NCBI GenBank assembly: GCA_044359955.1
Contig: JBIKLF010000006.1
Coordinates: 66,844-130,843, forward strand
DNA length: 64,000 nucleotides
Direction: 5' to 3'
From: JACTMZ01 sp044359955
Lineage (GTDB): Bacteria; Verrucomicrobiota; Verrucomicrobiia; Chthoniobacterales; JACTMZ01
Shown here: positions 24,540 through 33,339 of the stretch, piece after piece
Position numbering within the stretch: position 1 is the first letter of the stretch
How the letters are laid out: every line of letters begins with the position of its first letter
Made by a program: the position numbers and the translations under genes
Notes under the pieces: generated by a model
The model's database searches: none
The model's input: the letters and a program-made list of their open reading frames with translations, nothing else
What the model was told of the DNA's origin: nothing

Positions 24540-26492
24540 TTACCGAAGCACGCGGAAGACATGGGCCACCCGCACGGCGGGATCCAGCGCCACATAATTG
24601 CGCGCCCCGTGCCACGTCCAGCGTTCGCCGGTGAGCAGGTCCTCGACCACGTAGTCTGCATCCCAGGGCAGGCCGTATTCCCAAAGCGGCCACTCCACGG
24701 CCGCGGCTTGGGTCGTGGCAGGGTCCAGATTGACCACCATGAGGAGCAGGTTGTCTCCCGTTGCCTTGACATAGAAGAGGACCTTGTCGTTTTCCGCAGT
24801 ATGGAAACGCAGGTTGGCCAGATGCCGGAGCGCGGGATTGTTTTGCCGGGCAACATTCAACCGCGTGACCAATTCCTTGATATGGCCCGGGGCATTCCAG
24901 TCGCGCTGCTTGAATTGGTATTTCTCGCTGTCGAGGTATTCCTCGCGCCCGGGCACCGCCGCATTTTCGCACAACTCAAAACCGCTGTAGATGCCGTAGA
25001 CCGGCGAGAGCGTCGCGGCGAGCACGGCACGGATCATGAAAGGAGCGCGGCCCGGTTGCTGGAGGGACAAGGGCAGGATGTCCGGCGTGTTGGCGAAGAG
25101 GTTCGGACGAAAATAGTCCGCCGACCATGCCGCGCTCAGCTCGGTGAAGTAGTCGGTCAATTCCGGCTTCGTATTGCGCCAGGTGAAATAGGTGTAGCTC
25201 TGCGAGAACCCGGCCTTGGCCAACACGCGCATCATCTTCGGTTTGGTAAAGGCCTCGCTGAGAAAAACCAGGTCGGGAAACTTGGCGCGCGTTTCCGCAA
25301 TGAGCCACTCCCAGAATGCCACCGGCTTGGTGTGCGGATTATCGACCCGGAACGTCCGCACCCCGCGCTCCGCCCACCACAGGATCACACCCTTCAACTC
25401 GTCCCATAACGCCTTCCAGTCAGCGCAGTGGTAATCGAGCGGATAGACGTCCTCGTATTTCTTCGGAGGGTTCTCCGCGTATTTGATCGTCCCGTCCGGA
25501 CGGTGGAAAAACCACTCCGGATGGTCCGCCACATAGGGATGGTCCGGCGAGCAGTTCAGGGCGAAATCCAGCGCGATCTCCAACCCCCGCTTCTTCGCCT
25601 CGCCCACCAACCACGCAAAATCCTCCAGCGTTCCGAGTTCCGGGGCCACGTCCCGGTGACCGCCACCGTGCGGACACCCCTGATGCCGGTTGCCGATCGC
25701 ATACGGCACACCCGGTTCACCCGGTTGGCACTCCAGCGCGTTGTTACGCCCCTTGCGTTTGCTCGTTCCGATCGGATGAATGGGCGGAAAATAAACCACA
25801 TCGAAGCCCATGGCCTTCGCGTCGTCCAAACGCGGCAGACAATCCCGGAAGGTCGAACCTTGATCGCCACGCCCTTCCGCCGAGCGTGGAAAAAATTCAT
25901 ACCACGCAGCACAAAGTGCTGCTGGGCGTTCGACCATGATCCTGCCATACGGACGAAACTCGCTGCCGATCGCCCGGTCTGGCCCGCGAGCCATCAACCC
26001 GGACAAATCCTTCTGTGCGGCCACCGCCGCCGCCGCATCACGGGAAGCGGCAACCAGGGTCTTCGCCGCCTGCCGCAAGGTCGAGGCCGCGGTTTTGCCC
26101 GCCGTGCGCTCCGCGCCCTGCTCCAAAAGATGCGCTCCCTCCCGCGCCTCGGAGGTCAAATCCTCCTGACCCCCCTCATGCTTGCGCCGGAACTCCTCCC
26201 GCCACGTCTCGTAAACATCCAGCCATGCCTCCACCGTGTATTCGCAATCCCCGATCTTGCTGACCGTAAAAACTCCCGACCAGACGTCGTTGCCCTCGTG
26301 CTGCATCGGCACCTCGTGCCAACGCTTGGCCCCGCGCATGCGCCATTTGAGTGCCGCGGCAATGACATCGTGTCCGTCCTTGTAAAGGTCCGCCGTGATT
26401 CGCACCGGATCGCCGACCAGACGTTTGATCGCATAGCGTCCGCAGTCGAGCAGAGGCTGCACATTTTCGATGACAATTGCGGTCTTCTTCAT
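24540..26492 (-). CDS. glgE: Alpha-1,4-glucan:maltose-1-phosphate maltosyltransferase
   Basis: GH13_3 enzyme that extends alpha-1,4-glucan chains with maltosyl units from maltose-1-phosphate. It has 650 aa from MKKTAIVIENVQPLLDCGRY, close to characterised GlgE proteins (about 660-700). Domain order: N-terminal beta-sandwich, helical insertion of about 80 residues rich in Ala (TAGKTAASTLRQAAKTLVAA), TIM barrel, C-terminal beta domain. Active-site landmarks are PPIHPIG, the nucleophile Asp in FRVDNPHTKPVAFWEW and the acid Glu in FLSEAFTKPKMM. Its start overlaps the upstream kinase gene by 4 nt. The usual partners treS and glgB are not in the window. Confidence 0.95.
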   Translation of the reverse strand: MKKTAIVIENVQPLLDCGRYAIKRLVGDPVRITADLYKDGHDVIAAALKWRMRGAKRWHEVPMQHEGNDVWSGVFTVSKIGDCEYTVEAWLDVYETWREEFRRKHEGGQEDLTSEAREGAHLLEQGAERTAGKTAASTLRQAAKTLVAASRDAAAAVAAQKDLSGLMARGPDRAIGSEFRPYGRIMVERPAALCAAWYEFFPRSAEGRGDQGSTFRDCLPRLDDAKAMGFDVVYFPPIHPIGTSKRKGRNNALECQPGEPGVPYAIGNRHQGCPHGGGHRDVAPELGTLEDFAWLVGEAKKRGLEIALDFALNCSPDHPYVADHPEWFFHRPDGTIKYAENPPKKYEDVYPLDYHCADWKALWDELKGVILWWAERGVRTFRVDNPHTKPVAFWEWLIAETRAKFPDLVFLSEAFTKPKMMRVLAKAGFSQSYTYFTWRNTKPELTDYFTELSAAWSADYFRPNLFANTPDILPLSLQQPGRAPFMIRAVLAATLSPVYGIYSGFELCENAAVPGREEYLDSEKYQFKQRDWNAPGHIKELVTRLNVARQNNPALRHLANLRFHTAENDKVLFYVKATGDNLLLMVVNLDPATTQAAAVEWPLWEYGLPWDADYVVEDLLTGERWTWHGARNYVALDPAVRVAHVFRVLR

Positions 26493-27448
26493 AGGGAAAA
26501 ACTCCGGGCCGCTGCTCGCACCGCCGGCGCCAGCGGACGCCACTCTTCGTTCTCTTCGCACAACGAGGCGAGGCGCTCGGAGGCCACCGGAATGTATTGA
26601 AGAAAGGCCGGCTTGCCCTTCGCCACGCCGAGAAACCCGTAAGCGCCGAGGGCTTGCATCAGCCGCTGCCGGGCGCAGGCCTCCAGTTCCGCCTGCCAGG
26701 CGTCGCGATCCTGGCGTCCGGCCAAGGCGGCGTAGAATTCGGACAACTCCCCGCGTTCATCCGCATTCAAGACCACATACGGATCATAAAGAAGCGAGGC
26801 CACATCGTATCCCGCCAACCCGGCGCGCATCCCTTGGAAATCGATCAACGTCACTTGGCCATCCCGCACCATGACATTTTGCGATTGGAAATCACGATGG
26901 ACCAGAACACGGGGCCGCGCCGCCAATTCCCTCGCCTGCTCCGCCATCGGCACCGCGGCACGCATGACGTCCGCTTTTTCCGCGCCGAGAAAATTCGCGA
27001 AAAAGTAATCCTGCTCCCAGCGGTAGAGTTCTTCGTCGAACGGTTCACGCAGCACATGCTCGGCACCCGCTTCACGCAAGTCGAGCGCATGCAGACGCGT
27101 CAGCTGCACGAGTGTTTGGCCGTAAAGTTCGCGCCGCACCGCCCATGTCGCATCGCGGTGCGACCAGAGATCTTCCATGCCGGCGTCCTCCATGAGAATG
27201 CGCCGCCAAGAGACATCATGCGCCAACACGGCCGGCACGCGCACCCCATGACGATGGAGGAAATCCGCACAATACGCGTAGCGGCCATTCTCGGCTTTTT
27301 CCTCACCGTAATGCACCGCGACCAGACCCGCGGCGCAACCGGAGCCACGCCAGAACCGGCGGTCGGATCCGCCGTGGTTGACCGGGGTCCATTCGCCGCC
27401 CGCCGCGGAAGGACGCACGGACTCGACCCATGCGAAAATTTCTTTCAT
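26489..27448 (-). CDS. AmgK-like sugar kinase (phosphotransferase family)
   Basis: A 319-aa kinase of the aminoglycoside-phosphotransferase fold, from MKEIFAWVESVRPSAAGGEW. Landmarks are the ATP-binding lobe (NHGGSDRRFWR), the catalytic loop VLVHRDFQSQNVMVRDG and the metal-binding LIDFQGMRAG. It resembles AmgK, the anomeric kinase that makes MurNAc- or GlcNAc-1-phosphate. In Pseudomonas AmgK works with the uridylyltransferase MurU, and a MurU-like gene lies directly upstream with a 4-nt overlap. Because glgE follows with another 4-nt overlap, a role as maltose-1-kinase is also possible. The substrate is therefore unresolved. Confidence 0.8.
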   Translation of the reverse strand: MKEIFAWVESVRPSAAGGEWTPVNHGGSDRRFWRGSGCAAGLVAVHYGEEKAENGRYAYCADFLHRHGVRVPAVLAHDVSWRRILMEDAGMEDLWSHRDATWAVRRELYGQTLVQLTRLHALDLREAGAEHVLREPFDEELYRWEQDYFFANFLGAEKADVMRAAVPMAEQARELAARPRVLVHRDFQSQNVMVRDGQVTLIDFQGMRAGLAGYDVASLLYDPYVVLNADERGELSEFYAALAGRQDRDAWQAELEACARQRLMQALGAYGFLGVAKGKPAFLQYIPVASERLASLCEENEEWRPLAPAVRAAARSFSL

Positions 27449-28422
27449 ACCGCCCCTCCCTCGATCTGTCCTTCGGCCAGCATGCCCTCGCGCACCACCG
27501 CATGGGCCACCACCGTATGCGCCAGCACCTTGGAACCGGCCCACAGGACCGATTGACTGACCCGGGCCCCCGCCCCGATCTCACAATCCGGCCCCAGCCA
27601 ATTCCAACCGGACAGCTCGGCATCGGGTGCCACCCGGGCGCCGGGCATGCGCCACAAGGGCCAGCCGGTTGGTGCGGTCGGCGGCGGGACAACTTCGACT
27701 GCACCCGAAGCCAGATCGGCATGGATGCGGAGGTATTCGTCGAGATTGCCGATGTCGCGCCACACCCCTTGGTCGAGGACCACACCGGCGATGACTTCAC
27801 CCGCACGCAGAGCCTCGAGCCAGACGGGAACAAAGGAGACCGGTTGCCCGCCGGGAATACGCGAGAGCAACTCCGGCCCGACGACACAAACGCCGGTGTA
27901 AAGAAAACGCGGATCGCCGGAACCGATCTCACCCCGGATATCGGTAACCCGTCCACTCGCCGCATCGAAGCCGACCTGCAAAGGTCCCCCGCTGCTCCGT
28001 AGGGCCAGAGTGCAAAGTGCGCCGCTGTTCGTGTGCGCGGACATCAGGGCCGCAAGGTCCAACTCCGCCAGAATATCGCCGTTGTGCACCAGCACCGGAC
28101 CGGGCAGCAAGAGATCCTCGACATTTTTCAATCCGCCGGCGGTTTCCAAGAGGACCGGTTCGTGGCGAAAAAAAACAGGCACCCCGGCATAACACGAGGG
28201 CTGGGGGTATTCGGGAAAGAGACGGATGAATTGGTCGGGTAAGCGGTGCGTGTTGATCACGAGGCGCTCGACGCCCGAGGCCGCCAGGCGCGCCAAGGCA
28301 AATTCGCAGAGCGGAAGGCCGCAGATCGGGACGAGCGGTTTGGGAATCTGATCGGTCAACGGCTGCAGGCGCTCACCCCAGCCCGCGCAAAGCAGAAATG
28401 CTGTCCGGGCCCCCGCGCTCAC
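27445..28422 (-). CDS. MurU-like sugar-1-phosphate nucleotidyltransferase
   Basis: A 325-aa enzyme that couples a sugar-1-phosphate to a nucleotide. The N-terminal Rossmann-type domain has the pyrophosphorylase signature (LLCAGWGERLQPLTDQIPKP), the NGDILAELDL region with the metal-binding Asp and the GVWRDIGNLDEYLRIH motif. The last ~70 residues look like a left-handed beta-helix cap (MPGARVAPDAELSGWNWLGP, then AGARVSQSVLWAGSKVLAHT). It may be MurNAc-1-phosphate uridylyltransferase, or use glucose-1-phosphate. It overlaps its neighbours by 4 nt on both sides, so the operon is translationally coupled. Confidence 0.8.
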   Translation of the reverse strand: MSAGARTAFLLCAGWGERLQPLTDQIPKPLVPICGLPLCEFALARLAASGVERLVINTHRLPDQFIRLFPEYPQPSCYAGVPVFFRHEPVLLETAGGLKNVEDLLLPGPVLVHNGDILAELDLAALMSAHTNSGALCTLALRSSGGPLQVGFDAASGRVTDIRGEIGSGDPRFLYTGVCVVGPELLSRIPGGQPVSFVPVWLEALRAGEVIAGVVLDQGVWRDIGNLDEYLRIHADLASGAVEVVPPPTAPTGWPLWRMPGARVAPDAELSGWNWLGPDCEIGAGARVSQSVLWAGSKVLAHTVVAHAVVREGMLAEGQIEGGAV

Positions 28423-28895
28423 GAGGCCGCCGGCTCCTCCCCGCCAATGAGCAGGCGCATCGTGACCATCTCCGATTTCCGGAAACCGTGCTTGCCATAA
28501 AAATCGAGCAACCGCCCCTCCCCGCCCGGCGTCAGCAGCGTGATGCGAACGAACTGCTTCTCCCGGGCGAAGTCGATCGCATGATGCAGCAACCGGCTGC
28601 CGTGTCCCTGACCGCGGTGGTCGGCATGCACCACGAGATCCTCGAGCATGATGACGAATCCGCCCTCCGCGGTGCTGATGGTGAAGAGCAGGTTGATCAT
28701 GCCGATGATGCGGAGATTGTTGCGCAGGACAAAAATGCGGCCGCGGTTCGGTTGCTCCAAAATCAGCCGCAGCCCGCGTATTTGCTTGGCTTGGTCGGGA
28801 TGGAAATCCGGCTCCAGGGCAAAAAGGTCCGCCAGCAACTCCGCCAAAAGAGGCATGTCCTCAAGGGTGGCCGGTTCGATGCGGAGGTCGGACAT
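28419..28895 (-). CDS. GNAT family N-acetyltransferase
   Basis: A 158-aa acetyltransferase with the GNAT fold. The acetyl-CoA-binding motif A is VHADHRGQGHGSRLLHHAID (Q/RxxGxG/A) and the upstream beta strand is GGFVIMLEDLVVHA. The N-terminus reads MSDLRIEPATLEDMPLLAEL, typical for the family. The substrate is unknown. It is the first gene of the four-gene operon that continues with the nucleotidyltransferase, the kinase and glgE, and overlaps the next gene by 4 nt. Confidence 0.85.
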   Translation of the reverse strand: MSDLRIEPATLEDMPLLAELLADLFALEPDFHPDQAKQIRGLRLILEQPNRGRIFVLRNNLRIIGMINLLFTISTAEGGFVIMLEDLVVHADHRGQGHGSRLLHHAIDFAREKQFVRITLLTPGGEGRLLDFYGKHGFRKSEMVTMRLLIGGEEPAAS

Positions 28896-28944
28896 CCTTT
28901 GTTTTTAGCGGGGAACCGGTGCGCGGGGCAAGGCACACCGCCGC

Positions 28945-30699
28945 TCAGTCGCGTCCGAATTTCCGGTCCAGTTCGCGCCAAGAGAATTGCAGCATGACCG
29001 GGCGGCCGTCCGGATCGCAGTAAGGCAGCTCGCAAGCGAGCAGTTGCGTGACCAGGGCACGTTGCTCGCGCTCGTCTTTCGCGCCTCCCTCGTCGACCGC
29101 CAAACGCGCCACCGCCCGGCGCACCGCTTCCCCGGCCGCCTGCCCGCGCAACCGCGCCGCACCCCCCGATACGCAGGCCGCGGCAAAATCTTCCATCACG
29201 CGCTGCGGATCGCGTCCGGCCAGAAAATCAGGCAACGCCTCGACCTTCAACGCCCGCCCACCGAAGACTTCCACGCCGAATCCGGCCGCCGTGAGGACCG
29301 CGAGATTTTCCGCCACCGCCTCGTGCTCTCGCGCCGGCAACTCGAAAACGGCGGGGGCCAGCAACCGCTGGGCTGCAACCCCTCCGCCCGCCACCCCGCG
29401 CTGCAGACGCTCGAAAAGAATCCGCTGGTGCGCCGCCCTCTGGTCCAAGAGCACCAGACCTTCGCCCCCCTCCAGCAGCAGGTAGCGACGCGACAAGGCG
29501 CCAACCAAGCGGAACTCCTCCGGTCGCGCGCAGGGCGTTGCCACCTCTTCCACCGGTGCCCCGGGAGCAGGCGAGGGCTCGGGCAGGACCGGCCGCGGCA
29601 GCTCCGGTTGGTGCGCGAGGCGGAGAGGTTTGGTCTCGGGAACATACCCGGCAGGAGTCTCGGCGCGGGCCGCCAGATGGGTGCGCACCGGCTGCAGCCA
29701 ATCGGCCCTCGCCTGACGCAGTGCGGCCTCGACCGCGGAACGCAAGGCATCGCGCACTTCGCCACCCTGACGGAACCGCACTTCGCGTTTGGCCGGATGA
29801 ACGTTGCAGTCCACCGCCTGCGGGTCCATCGCGAGATGGACAAAGAGCGAGGCATGACGCCCCGGTTCGAGCATCTGACGGTAGGCCTCGCGCAGGCCGG
29901 TGGAGAGAAACACATTCTCCACCGCACGACCATTGACGAAAAAGAATTGCCGCCCGCGGTCGGCGCGCGTGGCTCCCGGACGCGAGACGAGGCCGCTCAC
30001 GCGGATCCCTCTGCTTTCCGCTTCCGGCATCTCGAGCAAAGCAACCCGCTCCTCCGCGCCGTAAAGTTCCGCGACCCGTGACGCGAGAGAGGTGGCCGCG
30101 GGCAACCGGTGGACCGTGCGGCCGTCGCGGCGGTAATGCAGCGCCACGCCGGGAAAAGCCAGCGCCACGGTTTCCACCGCGCGATCAAGATGCGCCGCCT
30201 CCGTGACCGCACTGCGCAGGAACTTGCGCCGGGCCGGCACATTGAAAAACAGCGACTTCACCTCCACGGTTGTCCCCGGGGCGCATCCGGCCTCGCGCAC
30301 CGCGACAATTTTGCCTCCCTTGACCACCACCTCCGTGCCGGCGGAGGCAGAGGCCCGCCGCGTGCGCAGGACGAACTCCGAGACACTGGCGATGCTCGGC
30401 AACGCCTCGCCGCGGAAGCCCATGCTCCGCACCGTGGTCAGGTCCGCCGCCGAGGCGATCTTGCTCGTGGCATGACGCTCCAATGAAAGGAGAGCATCCT
30501 CGCGATCCATACCCGCCCCATCGTCCGTGACCCGCAAGAGCACGGAACCCGCGCCCCGGACCTCGATCTCGAGCGACTTGGCCCCGGCATCGAGGCTGTT
30601 CTCCATCATCTCCTTGATCACCGAGGCCGGACGCTCCACCACCTCGCCGGCCGCCACCTGGCTGGCCACGACGTCGGACAGGACACGTATGTTACCCAT
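28945..30699 (-). CDS. mutL: DNA mismatch repair protein MutL
   Basis: Mismatch repair ATPase that couples MutS recognition to strand incision. It has 584 aa. The N-terminal GHKL ATPase has its motifs: MMENSLDAGA (motif I), DDGAGMDREDALLSLERHAT (II), RSMGFRGEALPSIASVSE (III). The GTTVEVKSLFFNVPARRKFL segment is the family signature. A Pro/Glu-rich linker precedes the C-terminal dimerisation domain. I do not see the DQHAxxE(x)4E endonuclease motif in its complete form: there is LLDQRAAHQRILFERL, with Arg-Ala-Ala-His instead of His-Ala. It is divergent from the gene at 30813. Confidence 0.94.
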   Translation of the reverse strand: MGNIRVLSDVVASQVAAGEVVERPASVIKEMMENSLDAGAKSLEIEVRGAGSVLLRVTDDGAGMDREDALLSLERHATSKIASAADLTTVRSMGFRGEALPSIASVSEFVLRTRRASASAGTEVVVKGGKIVAVREAGCAPGTTVEVKSLFFNVPARRKFLRSAVTEAAHLDRAVETVALAFPGVALHYRRDGRTVHRLPAATSLASRVAELYGAEERVALLEMPEAESRGIRVSGLVSRPGATRADRGRQFFFVNGRAVENVFLSTGLREAYRQMLEPGRHASLFVHLAMDPQAVDCNVHPAKREVRFRQGGEVRDALRSAVEAALRQARADWLQPVRTHLAARAETPAGYVPETKPLRLAHQPELPRPVLPEPSPAPGAPVEEVATPCARPEEFRLVGALSRRYLLLEGGEGLVLLDQRAAHQRILFERLQRGVAGGGVAAQRLLAPAVFELPAREHEAVAENLAVLTAAGFGVEVFGGRALKVEALPDFLAGRDPQRVMEDFAAACVSGGAARLRGQAAGEAVRRAVARLAVDEGGAKDEREQRALVTQLLACELPYCDPDGRPVMLQFSWRELDRKFGRD

Positions 30700-30715
30700 G
30701 GCGAACCCCCGTCGT

Positions 30716-30745
30716 TTGACTTGGCTGTGGCCCGTGGTTTAGAGA
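30716..30745 (+). promoter_or_regulatory. Candidate promoter upstream of the 30813 gene
   Basis: TTGACT at 30716-30721 and TAGAGA at 30740-30745 are separated by 18 nt and precede the ATG at 30813 by about 68 nt. The -35 is good and the -10 is weak. The region lies between two divergent genes, so a promoter must be present somewhere in these 113 nt. Confidence 0.3.
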
Positions 30746-30812
30746 CATTGGTTCCTGCATACATGGCCAGACCAAACGACTCAACGCCGCGCTCCCCGCG
30801 CCTCTTCGTGCC

Positions 30813-32243
30813 ATGATCAGGCAAAGGGTCAACCGGCACCGCAGCGGAAACCAGGACAACCTCTTCGGTTGGACCATTTTTCTCCTGCTGCTCGCCTTGG
30901 TCGCCGGCGTCTCGTGGTTGGGGAGCTTCCACATTTTCGGACACCCCGAAAAAGCTTTCAGCTACGGCGTCCTCCGCACGCTCGGAAAAATCGATGCGCC
31001 GAAACGCTTCGAGTTGACCAAGGCCCCGCGCGGACAATTCCTCGATGCCAACAAACTTTTCGAGCGCTATGGCAAAATGTCCCCCCGCGAACTCGAGGCC
31101 GAGAACGCCTCCCTCCTGCGCAATTACCTCCGCAATTACCTGCGCACCAAAGAACTGGTCCCCTACATCATTGGCAACTTCAATGTCATGGGCACCTTCC
31201 GCCTCGGGCCGAACAACTTTTTCCCCGATGGCGTTGTCGCCCTCGCCCAGTCGAAAGAAAATCCGTCCGTCCTCCTCGAACTCGTTTTTCCCTCCGCCGA
31301 GGCCGATGTCGGCCAACTCGAGCGCATGCTGCGCATGGGCCTCGATCTGCAATTGGCCCGCACCCTCGACCTCTCCGCGTTGATCAATGCCCGCGTCATG
31401 CCCGACGGCCGCCTCAACCTCACCGCCGTTCCCCTCCTCTACGGCAGTTACACCTCGACCGACGCCACCGGCATCCTCAACCTCGAACCACCCGCCGACC
31501 TCAACATTTCCGCCGGCCTGCCGGTTCTGAACCAAGCAGCAGTTGACGAGGCCGACAAACGCTACACGGCGCAACGGGAACGCGACGGACCCCCCGTGCA
31601 CTCGCCGGCCCTCATGCGCGTGCAACGCACGGAAGCGATTGCCGAAAGCACCATTCCCGTGGCCCGCGCCGAGCCGGTCACCCGCGCGGCCGTCCCCACC
31701 GAAATGGACGGCCGGCCCGTGGCCCGCGCCATTCCCGTCAATTCGGACGAAAGCGCCATTCCCGTGGCCCGGGCCGAACCCGTCAACTCCGCCGAAAGCG
31801 CCATTCCGGTGGCCCGGGCCGAACCCGTGGACCCCAACGCCGTGCCGGCCGCAGACCTCCAGCCCTTCGCCACACCCACACCCGCGGCCGTCACCACTCC
31901 GCCCGCCGCCCAATGGACCGTGTACGAACCGGGACGCATGCCGCGCGGCCGCCTCCTCGATATCGACACGGCACGCGACCTGCCTGCGGAGAGCACGGGC
32001 GACGTGCAATATCTGGCCGGCGACTTCCAAGTCAGCGCCTCGGGCCAAAACCGCGCGGTCCTGCGCGGAACCGGCGGACAACAAAACGTCCGCGTCATCG
32101 TTGACTTCCCCGGCAACGCGGCCCCGCCAGCCGAGGGAGAGACGGTGCAGCGCGACGCGCAGCGGCCATTCCAGATCACCAACGTCGAGCGGGGGCCCGA
32201 CGGACAGATCAACGTTTATGTCCGGGAAATCACCCGGCCCTGA
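30813..32243 (+). CDS. Membrane-anchored protein with internal IPVARAEPV repeats, unknown function
   Basis: A 476-aa protein I do not recognise. It has a basic N-terminus, one transmembrane helix (LFGWTIFLLLLALVAGVSWL, about residues 17-36) and an exported region. Residues about 50-235 look globular (FNVMGTFRLGPNNFFPDGVV, then LELVFPSAEADVGQLERMLR). Residues about 279-340 consist of imperfect repeats of SAIPVARAEPVNS type. The rest is a Pro/Ala linker and a small C-terminal beta-rich domain. It is divergent from mutL, and its last 26 nt overlap the MidA-like methyltransferase gene, suggesting co-expression. Confidence 0.8.
   Translation: MIRQRVNRHRSGNQDNLFGWTIFLLLLALVAGVSWLGSFHIFGHPEKAFSYGVLRTLGKIDAPKRFELTKAPRGQFLDANKLFERYGKMSPRELEAENASLLRNYLRNYLRTKELVPYIIGNFNVMGTFRLGPNNFFPDGVVALAQSKENPSVLLELVFPSAEADVGQLERMLRMGLDLQLARTLDLSALINARVMPDGRLNLTAVPLLYGSYTSTDATGILNLEPPADLNISAGLPVLNQAAVDEADKRYTAQRERDGPPVHSPALMRVQRTEAIAESTIPVARAEPVTRAAVPTEMDGRPVARAIPVNSDESAIPVARAEPVNSAESAIPVARAEPVDPNAVPAADLQPFATPTPAAVTTPPAAQWTVYEPGRMPRGRLLDIDTARDLPAESTGDVQYLAGDFQVSASGQNRAVLRGTGGQQNVRVIVDFPGNAAPPAEGETVQRDAQRPFQITNVERGPDGQINVYVREITRP
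31647..31829 (+). repeat. In-frame tandem-type repeat coding for IPVARAEPV units
   Basis: Three nearly identical copies of a unit encoding STIPVARAEPV or SAIPVARAEPV start at 31647, 31761 and 31797. A fourth degenerate unit (GRPVARAIPVNSDE) starts near 31710. The last two copies are adjacent, spaced 38-39 nt apart and almost identical at DNA level (ATTCCxGTGGCCCGGGCCGA), indicating recent duplication by slippage or unequal crossing over. Unit number is likely to vary between strains (inference). Confidence 0.75.
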
Positions 32244-33339
32244 CGGACCCGCGGAAGAACTCCGCCGCCGCATCGCGCAAGAAGGACCGGTCGGCTTCGA
32301 CCAATTCATGGCCGTCGCACTTTACCATCCGCACGGCGGCTACTATGCATGCGGGACGAACCGCACCGGACGCCACGGTGACTTTTTCACCAACGTGAGC
32401 GTCGGCCCCGTCTTCGGAAAACTCCTCGCCACCCAGTTCGCCGAAATGCGGCAACTCCTCGGGGACCCGGATGACTTCACTCTCGTCGAGCAAGGCGCCA
32501 ACGACGGCCGACTCATGGCCGACATCCTCGCCGCCTGGCCGGGCCCCATCCCGCGGATCGTCATGGTCGAACCGCTGGCCAAACTTCGCGCCGTCCAGCA
32601 ACAGACCCTCGCTCCCTGGGCGGACCATCTCACCCACGTGGCGCACGAGGACGACCTGCCCGCCTTTACCGGCATTTTCTTCGCCAACGAGTTGCTCGAC
32701 GCTTTCCCGGTCAAGATCCTCACCCGGAACGGAGGCCCATGGCGGGAGCGATGCGTCGATTACAACGGCGGACGCTTTGTCTTTGTCGAAACGCCGTTCG
32801 CCGGCCAGCCGCCGCCCGTGCCGGACGGCATCCCGCACTTCACCACGGAAATCTGTCCGTCCCTCGAGCCATGGACCCAAACCATCGCCCGTAAACTCAC
32901 CCGCGGTTGGCTCTTCCTCATCGACTACGGACATCCCTCCAGTGTGCGGCATCATCCGGCCCGCGCCGCCGGGACTCTTGCCGCCTACCGGGGACACCAA
33001 CGCACGGACGACCCGCTGGCCGATCCGGGAGCGCAAGACCTCACCGCGCATGTCGACTTCACTGCCGTGACCCGCGCCGCCGCGGAGGCCGGACTCACCC
33101 TCGCCGGTTTCACCGACCAGCACCACGCCCTCACCGCACTCGCGGCCCGCACCTTTCCCGCCATGCCGGAAACGGAACTTGCGCCGGAAGCAGCCCGCGA
33201 AATGCGGGGCCTGCGCCAACTGCTCCACCCCGAAAGCATGGGCACCACTTTCCAATTCCTCGCCCTGGCCAAAAACACCGCCGACCCGCTGGCCGCTTTC
33301 CAATTTGCCCGCGACCCGCAGCGCGAACTTTTCTCATGA
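32218..33339 (+). CDS. MidA/NDUFAF7-family SAM-dependent protein methyltransferase
   Basis: Class I methyltransferase of the DUF185/MidA family, whose mitochondrial member NDUFAF7 methylates an arginine of complex I. The start ATG at 32218 overlaps the previous gene by 26 nt and gives 373 aa. Landmarks are FDQFMAVALYHPHGGYYA, GDFFTNVSVGPVFGKLLATQ, the SAM motif LVEQGANDGRLMADIL, FFANELLDAFPV, and LIDYGHPS. All family motifs are present. The bacterial substrate is unknown. It is followed by the DUF2071 gene with a 4-nt overlap. Confidence 0.85.
   Translation: MSGKSPGPDGPAEELRRRIAQEGPVGFDQFMAVALYHPHGGYYACGTNRTGRHGDFFTNVSVGPVFGKLLATQFAEMRQLLGDPDDFTLVEQGANDGRLMADILAAWPGPIPRIVMVEPLAKLRAVQQQTLAPWADHLTHVAHEDDLPAFTGIFFANELLDAFPVKILTRNGGPWRERCVDYNGGRFVFVETPFAGQPPPVPDGIPHFTTEICPSLEPWTQTIARKLTRGWLFLIDYGHPSSVRHHPARAAGTLAAYRGHQRTDDPLADPGAQDLTAHVDFTAVTRAAAEAGLTLAGFTDQHHALTALAARTFPAMPETELAPEAAREMRGLRQLLHPESMGTTFQFLALAKNTADPLAAFQFARDPQRELFS

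Noticed and set aside
30618..32309. A 563-aa minus-strand open frame opposite the repeat-containing protein gene
   Set aside because: The plus-strand gene has a membrane segment, structured domains and an overlap with the next gene; the minus frame is repetitive Gly/Asp/Val shadow sequence.
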